DNA of 64,000 bases from Toxotes chatareus (taxonomy: Eukaryota; Chordata; Actinopteri; Toxotidae): positions 3,999,501 through 4,063,500 of the forward strand of contig CM028900.1 in assembly GCA_016801885.1 (NCBI GenBank), in the 5' to 3' direction. Below the pieces are notes generated by a model, which did no database searches, was not told where the DNA came from, and saw only the letters and a program-made list of their open reading frames with translations. Below are positions 14,081 through 24,685 of the stretch, in pieces. Position numbers and translations under genes: made by a program. Position 1 is the stretch's first letter, and each line of letters starts with the position of its first letter.

Positions 14081-15289
14081 AACCACTGTGCTTTCTTCAC
14101 AGGTTATGAGTCTGTCAGGAGAGAAGAAGCCCTGCTGAGAGAGAATGAACATTTGTAATCGGTGAGTAAACTGAACGCTGGCAAACATCATCTGCTGTTT
14201 ATTCACTGTCTGCATGGACAGAGAGAAAACACTGAAAAACCCTTCTAAACTATTTATTTCATTATCTAGGAAAAAAAAAAAGATTAAAAAAAGATACACT
14301 GTTATGTAATACCATTCTTTAAATTTTACATTTTTTTTTTACACCTTGTTGCTATAATTGCTACTGAATTTAGATTTTTTTGTGTAAATTATCATTAATT
14401 TATCTATAGGTTTTTTGTATACATTAATAAATTAATTTAGCTAATTTGTTGATGAATTATCTGTCAGTGGATAGCTGAGTTGTACACATGGACCATGACA
14501 ATTTTGCAAACAACTAATTTAGGTTTTCCTGAAAAAGCTTCCTTTGGTATTCAATTTAGTACAGTACATGAACTGTGTTTGTACATGTATACCCAATTAG
14601 TATTTCTGATTTATATCATTTTTTGTCTTTTTTTAAAAGGACTTGTAAAGGAGGGTCCATCCAGGCAAATATGTAATTAAATCAGTGATCACTCTGAGCT
14701 GTGACAGGCTCTATAGCAGTAACCACAAATAACACCCACAGATTACAATTGCACTAGCTGTGTCCCAAACACAACAAATCATGGACTGTGATTACAGAGC
14801 TCTAGGAACATCTCAGAAAACAAATATATAAGCTATTTTATTTTAGAACAAACATTTTTACTTACTAATTATTTCCTGGTGTCTGAAGTTGCTGGTACAT
14901 TAATATCCATTGGCTTAAGGCTCGTCCTCTGACATTTCCGGTTAGCACAAAATAGTAAAGTTTATTATAAATACTAATTTCTTGCATACTTTTAACTATA
15001 AAAATACAGTAGTGTGAATATTAACATGACATGCCATTTAGTATATGATATATTGTGTGGATGTGGGTTTAAAGCTGCCTCTAAACTTGATTTGTGAGAT
15101 TTTTTTTATATTTAAAATTGAGTAAATGCGCGTAACAACATTGAAGCATTCGAGGCCTGACAGTGTAAACCCTCGGTTGTTGAGCTGAAAACAATAAATG
15201 TATTTAAATGAAAACGAAAATGCAATTATTTAACAAACATTAACAATTATTAACCCTAAAAGACAATGGAAGAGTTTAACTTAACTGCA

Positions 15290-15600
15290 GATGCGAGTCT
15301 CGCCAAAGTCCGCGGGCAGCAGGAATCAGGAGTAATATCCACAGGCTAACGAGCTAACAGGCTAACAAGCAGAGAGTCGGCTAGCTCCGAGCACCCAGCC
15401 AGTCTCTTCGGCACTCTTCAGCGTACGGGCTGCAGTTCGGTTCAATTCGTATCGCAGAAATCCCTGTAGAAAATATACGGTCGTTCATTTTGGACCGGCA
15501 TAAGTACCCGCTGCGCAGCCGTAAGAAGCTTAGCTAGCAAGGAGAGGACAGGTGCGTGAGGAGTTCAATCAGTTTGCGGTGCGTCACACGTGCGCCCTCT
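15290..15600 (+). promoter_or_regulatory. CpG-rich stretch, candidate hao2 promoter and first exon
   Basis: CpG density rises sharply here relative to the flanking AT-rich DNA. It contains a good donor, 'aggacag|gtgcgtgagg', with the cut after 15551. The hao2 coding exon begins after a clean acceptor at 17888 and carries 22 bases of leader before its ATG, so an upstream non-coding exon is expected. This stretch is the nearest attractive candidate, but the link is an inference. A minus-strand or unrelated promoter is also possible. Confidence 0.4.
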
Positions 15601-15677
15601 TCTCTTTCTGTCTTTACTTCGCCACCTTGACTTTTCCACCAGTAGAGATAATGGTTTGAACCAGCAGACTGTGAAAA

Positions 15678-16475
15678 CCATAGACTGTATAAAACATGGA
15701 CGTAGAACTCGTGACGTCACCCATTGGTTTCGGGGAGTCGGTTTTGTGACCAAACCATGGGCATTTGAGCTGCGCCATCTTGGATTTTAGTGGGAGTGAA
15801 CTTTCCATATTTGGCGGAGAGGCGGTTACTCTACCGGTCAGCCGGCCGAGAACCCGTCCACTTAGCTCGGAGCAATCTTTAATATTTACCGGCTTTTGCC
15901 GCTGCCTCCATCCACGACTACCTACTTACAGTTACAGCAGCACACAAACAACAGCAGCCGCTTACTTACGGAGCTGCTCTGTCCATGCAATGTCGGACTT
16001 TCTAAACAGAAAAATGAGACCAAATAAAATTGTAGCCTAGTATTCCCGCAATAAACGGACTCTGAGAGCACGGAACACACCGCATCAGCGTCCCTGACAT
16101 TAGCTGCTCCGGTCCTCTATCTGTCTATCAGCAGCGACCATAAATCAGCAATGAAGTCATAAGCCAGCGGCAAAATATGCTAATACATGCTAATTGGTAC
16201 AAACATCCAGGTAAAATAGTGAGAAATTAACTTACCGAAAAAACTGCAACAGACTCCTTCGACGGTCGGTTAGTATAGTCTACACTACAACAAGCCATAT
16301 TGTCATAAAAACCTATCCGAACATTGGCTGTAAATATGTTTTTTTTAGGTTGTAAAGTTGGCTATTTTAACATGGGGGTCTATGGAGAATTGCTCACTTC
16401 TGGAGCCAGCTCCCAGCGGCAGCCGAGGAACTGCAGCTTTTTGAACGCGGAAGTGATCCTCACTGCTGAAACCTA
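15678..16475. mobile_element. Teleost interspersed element, probably non-autonomous
   Basis: It starts with 'ccatagactgtataaaacat' and the block 'gacgtcacccattggtttcg', which I recognise as the end of a repeat found widely in fish genomes. It runs through a GC-richer body to 'gtctatggagaattgctcac' (16378 on). CCATAGAC at the left is mirrored by GTCTATGG near the right, as expected for inverted ends. No transposase frame is present. The right boundary is approximate. The small frames inside it (15590-16040) are not genes. Confidence 0.55.
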
Positions 16476-17888
16476 CAACTGCCCCTAAAAAAAACAAAAA
16501 CCTACAACTGCCCCTTTGGTGAAAACCTGTGCCAGGTTTAAAACTCCAGTTTAACGAGCCATTTGAACTTTAAAGCTCCTCAAAGCTTCAGTTGTGGATA
16601 GTAAGAAAAATTACTCACTGAACTGGAGAAAAAAAAATTGATTTACTTGTACTGTCTTTAATTTTCATTTTATGCTAATTTATACTTCTTTTGTACTTCA
16701 CAGCGTATAATACGAAACGTGCACTTTGGGCTCCAAACATGTGTTTGACAGATGTAGTAACTACTTTACTTATAAAATCTGCATATAAAATATTCTTCTT
16801 CTTTCAGGTCTGCGTACACTTGAAAAATGTTCAGCAATTTCAGCATCTGTGGTTAATGAGAAACTTGTTAATTTATTCTTCAACAAAGACATGACTCAGC
16901 ATGAACTTATTTTTTGCTCAAGGGCTTATAAAAAAATTTTACATTTTAAACTGTTACCAATGTGAACTAAAAGAGCTTACATGACAACAGTATCCCCTGT
17001 ATGTATGTGTTAGCATGTAGGATTGTGTGTACACAGCGTGTATGTACTACTGTATGTACCATCTGGATGGCAGAGCACTGTGTCAGACGCCTCTTGTCCT
17101 CACTATAGTTTGCAGTCACCATCAGCACATTTCCAGCTTGTGTAAACACAATAAGAGCAGGGGTCGCTTTCAGGTCACACACGCTGTCAGTGGCATTCAT
17201 AGTGGCTCTATGAAAGTTTGATTCTGACTGACACAAAAGCGACACTGTGGGCACAAGGACTGACACAGACACAAGGACTTAAACCTGTTTAAAAAAAAAA
17301 AAAAAAAAACAGTCGCTTTAGTTGCTCGGATGTCAAAGTGCAGAAGCCCGACTGAAGAGCTGTGGTCTACGTGATTGCACTGCAGTTGCTGATATGAGGG
17401 GAATTTCAGTTTGAGCAGTGATGTTGCAACTTCAGTCTTCCATGGGGGCTGTGTCATGTGAGAGTGAGGGATTTTGTTTATGACAGATCGGTCGTTTGTG
17501 GTAAGTCTTGAAGCTGTAACTTTGTGCATGTACACTGCTTCTTCATTCTGAATCTTTAGCGCCTGTTTGCTGTTGGTGCCTGTAGCTATTTGCCTGTTTC
17601 CAGAGACACTGGACAAGAACTGACTGGTTGTGGTCAACACAGAAAATAAATAACTGAGAACATTTAACAAGAGAAGAAATACATTATAGATATTATGAAG
17701 ACATATTTTGGATTCTGTTTTAGTTATTTATTATTCATATGGCCTGTGCATGTGGTGAAAGGCCTTATCTTAAAATATGTTATATTGATTATCTAATCAG
17801 AAGTAAGAATTGGTATCTCTTTGCTCTTTCCTGTTGCCAATATTAACAAGCATCGAAATGAAAATGTATGAACTCTGTTCGCCTACAG
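16476..17888. other. Spacer or hao2 5' intron
   Basis: No coding exon is supported. It begins with a short direct repeat ('acctacaactgcccct' at about 16467 and again at about 16501) at the edge of the preceding element, and has an A homopolymer near 17290-17310. If the CpG-rich exon upstream belongs to hao2, this is part of its first intron, ending in the acceptor 'tgttcgcctacag' at 17888. Confidence 0.5.
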
Positions 17889-17910
17889 AGAGGGAGGTCG
17901 CTGTGCAGAG

Positions 17911-20900
17911 ATGGCTATGGTATGCCTGACAGATTTTGAGGAGTATGCTAAGGAGCATCTCTCAAAGGCCACCTGGGATTATTACGCAGCTGGAGCAGAC
18001 GAATGCTGCACCAGGGACGACAATCTACTGGCTTACAAAAGGTACAGTGGGGAAAATAAAGTCAAACCCAGACATTCAAGGTCATCACAAAGACACAGTT
18101 TTAGTGTATCAACATTGCTCTGCTACTGAACAAATGATTTCAGACGTTCAGTTACTGTGGAGCTTGTGCAGTGTCACAAACCCGCCCAAACTAATTTCCA
18201 GGTTTTGACTGAAATGGTGAATGAAATGAAAATTCTTCTCTCGGGGCTGACAGAATTCATGTCTAAATTGATTTAATATCAAACAGCAGGTCATGCGAGG
18301 ACACAGCCTGTAAAAAGGCCATAAATGAAAGTTCCTGTGGACTTTGGACTGCTGTAACTGATTTCTCTGAATACAGTATACATGTATTATTTGTGAGTCA
18401 TTTTTTTCTGCTCTTGTCATAACTTTTCCGTTGTGTGTCTCCTCATGCATTCCTGTCGGCTTTACTAATGTCTTGAAAAAACTTATAGACAGCTGTTCCT
18501 CCGTGCAGTGATCTGTACATGCGTGTTTTTGCTACAACAAGCCTGTTACTAGGGATTTGTTTGCTGGTGTATTTGGGGTCAGGTTAGAAATTTTCCCCAG
18601 TTGGAATAAAGGTTGGGCTTTGTCCTGGAAAGATGGTGTTAAGTCAGAGCTTTGGGAAAACAGATTCACAGAGTATCTTATTTCTTTATTCAAAGAAATA
18701 TGACCTGTCTAGCAAAAACAGCAAGTTATCATGTCAAGAAGGATTTCTGTCGAAAGAATGGCTTTATTTGAACATAATGGATATTAAGATTTTGCTCTCC
18801 CTTAAAAACAGGTTGGTTTGGTCCCATGATTTATTTTTTTTTAGTTTTGGATTGTTATATGATATACCAGATATTAAATTTACAAAAATCAAAAATCACA
18901 ACTGATTTTTTTGAGTGAACACCCTCACCTGCCTGAGCCCCCATCTCTACCCCCCCCAAACATGTTTGTCTGCACTGCACCCTCAGGATCCGTCTGAGGC
19001 CTCGTATCCTGCGGGACGTGTCAGTGAGCGACACACGGACGACAGTGCAGGGGACAGAAATCAGCTTTCCGGTCGGTATCGCACCTACTGCCTTTCATTG
19101 CCTGGCCTGGCATGAAGGAGAGATGGCCACAGCTCGGGGTGAGGACTGTGTTTGTGTGTGTGGGTCAGTGAGGGCTGTCACTTCATTTCACAGCTGACAC
19201 CTGGTGGAAGTGAAGTATAGCAGCCTTCCTATTAGTCCAAATGCTTTACTGCAGAACTGCTCACTTTAGTGCTGTGACTTCATTTGAAGGGTTTGGGAAG
19301 AGATCATGAGATTGTTTCATAAAAAATAGTTTGAACTGACAAACTTGTGTTCTAGAGACACAGGTTTTTATCCAGTAATAGTAAAGCACTGGAGGTGCAC
19401 TTTGGTGGGGCCAGTCTCAGGCACATACTCTGAAATGATGTAGCTTACTGTGACACTGCACTTCTCAGAACCACATGAAAATTTGATGTTCAGTGACCAC
19501 AGTGATATTGTCTCAACTTCCGCCGCACAGCCACAGAGGCGCTCAACACCTGCTACATCACCAGCACCTACTCTACTTGCTCAGTGGAGGAGATTGTGGC
19601 GGCAGCACCAAATGGTTACCGCTGGTTCCAGCTTTACGTGTACCGGGACCGCAAGGTGTCAGAACAAATCGTGCACCGTGTAGAGGCGCTGGGCTACAAG
19701 GCCCTGGTCCTCACTGTTGACGTGCCCTACACCGGCAAGCGCCGTGACGACATCCGCAACCAGTTCAAGCTACCGCCTCACCTCAAGGTCAAGAACTTTG
19801 ATGGAGTGTTCCAGGTAACAGTACGTTTTTTTCAACATGCTCTTAAACCTAAATAAGAGCAGGTAAAACACAAAAGTCATGTTATACAAGACTGCTTGAT
19901 TCACTGCTTCACTTTATATTCATTCCCCTGCCATATAATCACATTTCTATATAATTAAATTCAGACACAATAATTGCTTATCTATGTACCTATGTACTAG
20001 CTTTTTTTTTTTTTTTTTTTACCACATATATACAAAATGTCCAAACTCCATGTATCATTCGTGTCAGATCTGCCCCATAACAATAGTTTCAGCCCTATCA
20101 CTCACAGTACAACAGAAACAGCCGAAGTCCAGAGCACTTTTAAATATCAAGTGGACACTTAAAGAGGTTGTATTTGTACCACATGCACTATAAGCAGGAG
20201 ACTGCAGGCCCAGAAGAGTACGGGATCCCGGCAAACACCTTGGACCCTTCCATCAGCTGGAAAGATGTGTACTGGCTGCAGTCCATCACCCGCCTGCCTG
20301 TTATCATCAAGGGCATCCTGACCAAGGAGGACGCTGAGCTGGCTGTGGAGCACGGTGTCCAGGGTATCATTGTCTCAAACCATGGGGGTAGACAGCTGGA
20401 CGGAGGCCCAGCTTCGGTACTCACTGACCATATCACCTCCTACATTATATATATAAGAACATCTTGTGTTTGAATTCATGCTTCATGCATAACAGTATTG
20501 CTAGTAGTATTAAAAGTATTTGACCATGAGAAGCCTGACGTGTAGGCAACGTGAGGTTATTTCCTCAACAAAGTCACACTTTGAGAAACCTCACGGGTTG
20601 TTTGTTAACATCATTTCTTTGCTAATCGTCTTTCAAAATACAAAGAGGAAATGTGGCTTATCCTGTGGTGACACACAGGTAATGGCCATGTTATATCTTC
20701 ACCCCTGTTGCTAACAGATAGATGCTCTGTCTGAGATCGTGGACACGGTGCAGGGCAGGATCGAGGTCTATCTGGACGGAGGCATCAGGACAGGAAGTGA
20801 TGTGTTGAAAGCGCTGGCCTTGGGGGCCAAGTGTGTTTTCATTGGCCGTCCAGCAGTGTGGGGCCTTGCATACAAGGTACAACAGAAGCACTGATATGAC

Positions 20901-21707
20901 AGTGTGTGATACTCTGTGTGTGTGTGTGTGTGTGTCTGGCTGTCTGTCTGTCTGTCTGTCTGTCTGTGCGTGTCTGTCTGTCTGTGTGTGTGTGTCTTTT
21001 GAGATTGATTATAGCCACATTAAGTGTTTTTTTCTTTGAAATATTGTCACTGACAGCTAACAGCTATCAGGCTATCTTGACATATTTTCCTCCTCTTTAA
21101 CCCACATGTACAAGCTCTACACACCAACCACTGTCCTTGACTGCTAATGTTTATCCTTGAAAGTCACTGACTTTGTTAGAGCAGAGGCCTTTGGTCTGCA
21201 ACCTGCAGAGTTGTTATGCTCTCTAAATTCAGTGAAGGCCTCCAAGTCAGGATTTGGTTGCACTGTGTCTTTTGGATCAGAACAGAATCAAAATCACCAA
21301 CACCTCCAGTTTGTGGCATAAAGAGTCAGAGTTTACAGAAATGTATAAGTCTTAATCTGTTTTGGTGATTTAAAAAAAAAACATAAATGAATGGCAAATA
21401 GACTATAGGATTACAGATTGAATTTTGTCTTTTGCAATCATTATGGTTCCTGTGTGATCTTTCAGGGTGAGGAAGGAGTGAGGGAAGTCCTGCAAATCTT
21501 GAACGATGAGTTCCGTCTGTCCATGGCTTTGTCGGGTGAGTCAGGTCAAGTGATCAGTGTAGCCATGCTAATAATTTTTTATTGTTCCAGAACAAGTACA
21601 ACAGTATTCTGTCTCCACTAAAAACATATATTTTATGTTTGTCTCATTCAGGTTGCAGGAACGTGGCTGAAATCAACAGGAACCTCATTCAGTTCTCTAA
21701 ACTCTAA
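17911..21707 (+). CDS. hao2: Hydroxyacid oxidase 2 (peroxisomal L-2-hydroxyacid oxidase)
   Basis: An FMN-dependent oxidase that converts L-2-hydroxy acids to 2-oxo acids with release of hydrogen peroxide in peroxisomes. Seven coding exons with consistent phases: 17911-18041, 18987-19138, 19531-19814, 20195-20416 (start could be 20198), 20718-20876, 21466-21535, 21652-21707. They give about 357 residues; human HAO2 has 351. The start [19 protein letters not shown] matches the family N-terminus. Visible landmarks are Tyr24, WFQLYV, Lys228 in [15 protein letters not shown], His252 and Arg255 in SNHGGRQLD, and the FMN phosphate-binding stretch YLDGGIRTG. The protein ends in Ser-Lys-Leu, a type 1 peroxisomal signal. 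The segment WLQSITRLP favours HAO2 over HAO1. Intron 5 holds a TG/TCTG microsatellite. In human HAO2 also neighbours the HSD3B genes, which supports orthology. Substrate chain length cannot be read from sequence. Confidence 0.95.
20916..20996. repeat. Compound TG / TCTG microsatellite in hao2 intron 5
   Basis: A TG run is followed by several TCTG units and another TG run, within the intron between the hao2 exons ending 20876 and starting 21466. It is likely length-polymorphic. Confidence 0.85.
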
Positions 21708-22144
21708 CTTGCCAGCAGAGGGCAGCACTGAGGACAAGGACAGCACCCACTGAACAGGACTCGCTACTGAATCACACCAGAAGTGTGGAACAAGGGCCAG
21801 AGACTGCACCATGACAAACTCAATGATGTTCACCTCTGAACTAAGGTCTTTGTCATGTCAGGCAAACACAACACAAATGCAATCAGCTTCCATAATTTTG
21901 GAAATGACTTGTGTCTAACATCCAATATGTTTTTCATACCGGAGTGTACAAGTGAGAGTGTGTCTTGGGAAAGCTGAGGGTCGGTGGCAGATTTAGCAAG
22001 TGAATAATGAAAGGGTTTTTGCTTTTGGAATGGAAGGGATGGAGGCACTTATCATGAAACCAACAAACATCTGGTTTAACTCTGATGAATGCAACAGATA
22101 ATGACATACACTACGCTTTGAAATGCTGCCAGTGCTTGTGGTTT

Positions 22145-22150
22145 AATAAA
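22145..22150 (+). terminator. Polyadenylation signal, hao2
   Basis: AATAAA lies about 440 bases downstream of the hao2 stop codon, followed by T- and GT-rich sequence, so it is the likely 3' end signal of that transcript. Confidence 0.6.
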
Positions 22151-22159
22151 CACCTGCTG

Positions 22160-24620
22160 AGGCAATGAAGATGTGTTGTTCTATTTTTTCTGGACCTGTT
22201 TGTTTCCCCGCCTTAAACTCAAAGTGAACTACATGGGCAATAACTCTGTTTTGATGGAGGGAAGATTCAGGTGCAGTAGTCTGATTGTGTTTTAAATATC
22301 TAATGAAACAACTTTAATCTGAGCAACCCAGTGAGCAGGACAGGAAAACTAACCTGATCAGTGCTTGAACCTTGTTGCAGCTACAGGCCCGATTTCCACC
22401 AGCATCTAGAAAACACAGTGAATTATGTAAAGCCTTTGCACTTTGTTGAGTATGTCTCATGTTTTCAGCTTTCATCCAACATGAATAGTTTTAGACAGCA
22501 TATTATCGTTCTTGGCTTATCTAGGTAATCAAAGGCCTGCTGGTGTGTCAACAAACCATCTTGTGAAACTGCTTATCTCACAAACAACGTTGCAAAGTGT
22601 GACACTGGGAGGGGAGAGCTGAGATGCGGAAAGAGGTCATGAGAAAGAGAAGTAGCATAGGAAGTGGCTGAGGTCTCACTTAAGCTAAACGGTGATGCTC
22701 GCTCAGACACTTCACCTCTCCCACCAGCGGATGCAGCGCAGCAGACATTTTCTGCTCCGTCTTCCTCTCTAGAGTTCTGGTTGGATAGACGAACAGGCTG
22801 GAGGGAGGCCTCGGGTCCAGTCTGCTGAGGAAGCTTTCTTCCCGGTAGGTCACCCAAAGATGTCTCTTTTGTGCATGTTATAGATCCGGCTCCATGTGCA
22901 GCACCTGCAGGCAGCGTACATGATGATAATGCACCGCAAGTTCATATGTGGGTATTCATATGTTTCTGTTTCAGTTCTACACTGAAGCAAATTTAGCCTA
23001 CCGTATATTTGAATTCTATCAAATGTGTAGTATATATGACACTGAGCTGTTGTGTCTCTGCATTACTACACTTGTTAGCTGAGAAAGAGCTCGAGTGTGG
23101 CAAGTGTATGTCCCCATATATGCAAGTGGTGATTTAAGGTGGACTGCTGAAAACTGGTGGTAAGATGAAGTCAAAGTTCACTTAAGAGAAGTAAAACATC
23201 AATAAAGAGCTTTTGTTTTTTTGCTCAAATTCCACTCCTACATGTTATCAAAACATCCTCAGAGTCATTCTCACATTTGCAGCCTCCCACATTAATACCC
23301 TGAGTATTAACACGGGCGGCAGCAAGGGTCACTATTTTGGAAACACCATCAACTGTTGGTAATTATTTTATCAAAATCTACAAAAAAACAACAAAAAAAA
23401 CCAAAACAAAACTCTATGTATTATGGAAATTGCTTTTACCAGATTACATACTGGTTTTATTAACAATAAACATGGAGACATTTTTTAGAATTCATATTAA
23501 TTCAACAATAAGTTCATGTACATGTTATGTTTGTTGCACATTATTACCAAATCTTGCTGGAGCTTGCATCATGCATGGAGTACACCTACAACATGTTAAA
23601 CTTTTAAAACAAACAACCACACAGCCTCTGACACGGCTGATATTATCTGATGATAAGCCCACTAAGCTTCTAATACAGAGATACAGAGAATGCAGAGGAT
23701 GCTTGTAATACTGTTTGTAATGCTTGGCAAACACAGTAATTGAAACCTCACAGCACTGTCACTGACTAATGAAATGTGGCATCATGAGACATTAATGCTG
23801 TTTGGTGAAGTAAAGTCACAGTTTTACCGGGAATTTTTCTGAGAAGGTTTGAAGTCAAGTTCACTGATGTTTGTACTGTCTGCCAACAAGTGAAGCCACA
23901 TCAAACACACAGAAATGATCACAGTCTGACATGCTGCGAAAAAGATAATGTCACATCACAAAACCTTAAGACAATTCTGAGCAAACTGCTCAAAGGTGAG
24001 TCATCTTACAGGCGATGTGACAGTTTTGCATTTCACATGGAAGGATGAACTTGCCCAAAAGCAAAAGTATGATTGTAGTCAGATGAAGCCTAAATGTTTT
24101 CTGTAGAGCTTTTCTTCTGGGGCACAAGCAGCACATTCTATCCTGTCTCAATCTTGTGTAGCCCCAAAATGTATCTAAAAAATATTTCTGTCCACTAAAA
24201 CTCTTCTTATGTCTATGTGTAGGAAGTCTCACCAGCGAAACAACAGTCCTCAGCCCCAAGAGGCCAATGATATGGGGTGAGGAAATTTTTGTTTGCTTTT
24301 TATAAAACTGAACATTTCTTTGCTTTCTGAATTTCAGTGATAACATAAGCTTTGTTTAATGGTTATCAAATTAATTATTTGTTTTTAAAAAATTAACAAG
24401 AGAAAAATGAATTCGGTTTTGTCAGGTCACTGTAGAATTAAAATCTTTTGCTAATTCCAGCAATCTTCTTCCTTTTTTTAATGTTACTTTAACCTGGACT
24501 TACTGAGCTTGTCAGGAAACAGTTTCAAGAGAAGAAGTGGTTTGGCTGAAAACAGTTCTTGTCAGGAAACAGTTTCGAGAGAAGAAGTGGTTTAGCTGAA
24601 AACAGGTTCCTCCTTTTCAG
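22160..24620. other. Spacer between hao2 and the kelch gene
   Basis: No coding exon is supported. A GC-richer patch at about 22600-22844 ends in a donor-like 'ctttcttcccg|gtaggt' and could be a non-coding first exon of the kelch gene, since the exon carrying its ATG has an acceptor before it at 24620. A 50-base tandem duplication lies at 24511-24605. Confidence 0.4.
24511..24605. repeat. Two-copy 50-base tandem duplication
   Basis: The block starting 'gtcaggaaacagtttcaaga' at 24511 recurs at 24561 with an exact period of 50 and two substitutions. It ends 15 bases before the acceptor of the exon that carries the kelch start codon. Confidence 0.9.
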
Positions 24621-24685
24621 GTGACAGGACAGAAAATACGAAACAGACTAGGGACTTAGTCAGCTGGACTGAAGAGGCAGTCAAC

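Larger units (their letters stand above)
1..15270. other. Gene desert upstream of hao2
   Basis: I find no supportable coding exon here on either strand. Open frames are short, lack family resemblance and often run through simple repeats. The stretch is AT-rich with homopolymer A runs (about 4474-4493, 6410-6434, 7201-7226), a CT microsatellite (3187-3211), CA runs near 3463-3478 and 3530-3540, a G-rich block, a polypurine tract and a decayed triplet-repeat area listed separately. It could hold distant enhancers or non-coding exons, but nothing in the sequence alone identifies them. Confidence 0.6.

Noticed and set aside
13841..14299. 152-codon minus-strand frame
   Set aside because: Low-complexity product of a degenerate triplet repeat; no domain or codon pattern.
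15590..16040. Frames within the 15.7 kb interspersed element
   Set aside because: They lie in a known type of repeat and do not resemble a transposase.
17197..17670. 157-codon minus-strand frame upstream of hao2
   Set aside because: Contains an A homopolymer read as Phe, no homology seen, antisense to the likely hao2 leader intron.
22573..22857. 94-codon minus-strand frame after hao2
   Set aside because: GC-richer DNA opposite a likely non-coding kelch leader exon; no recognisable domain.
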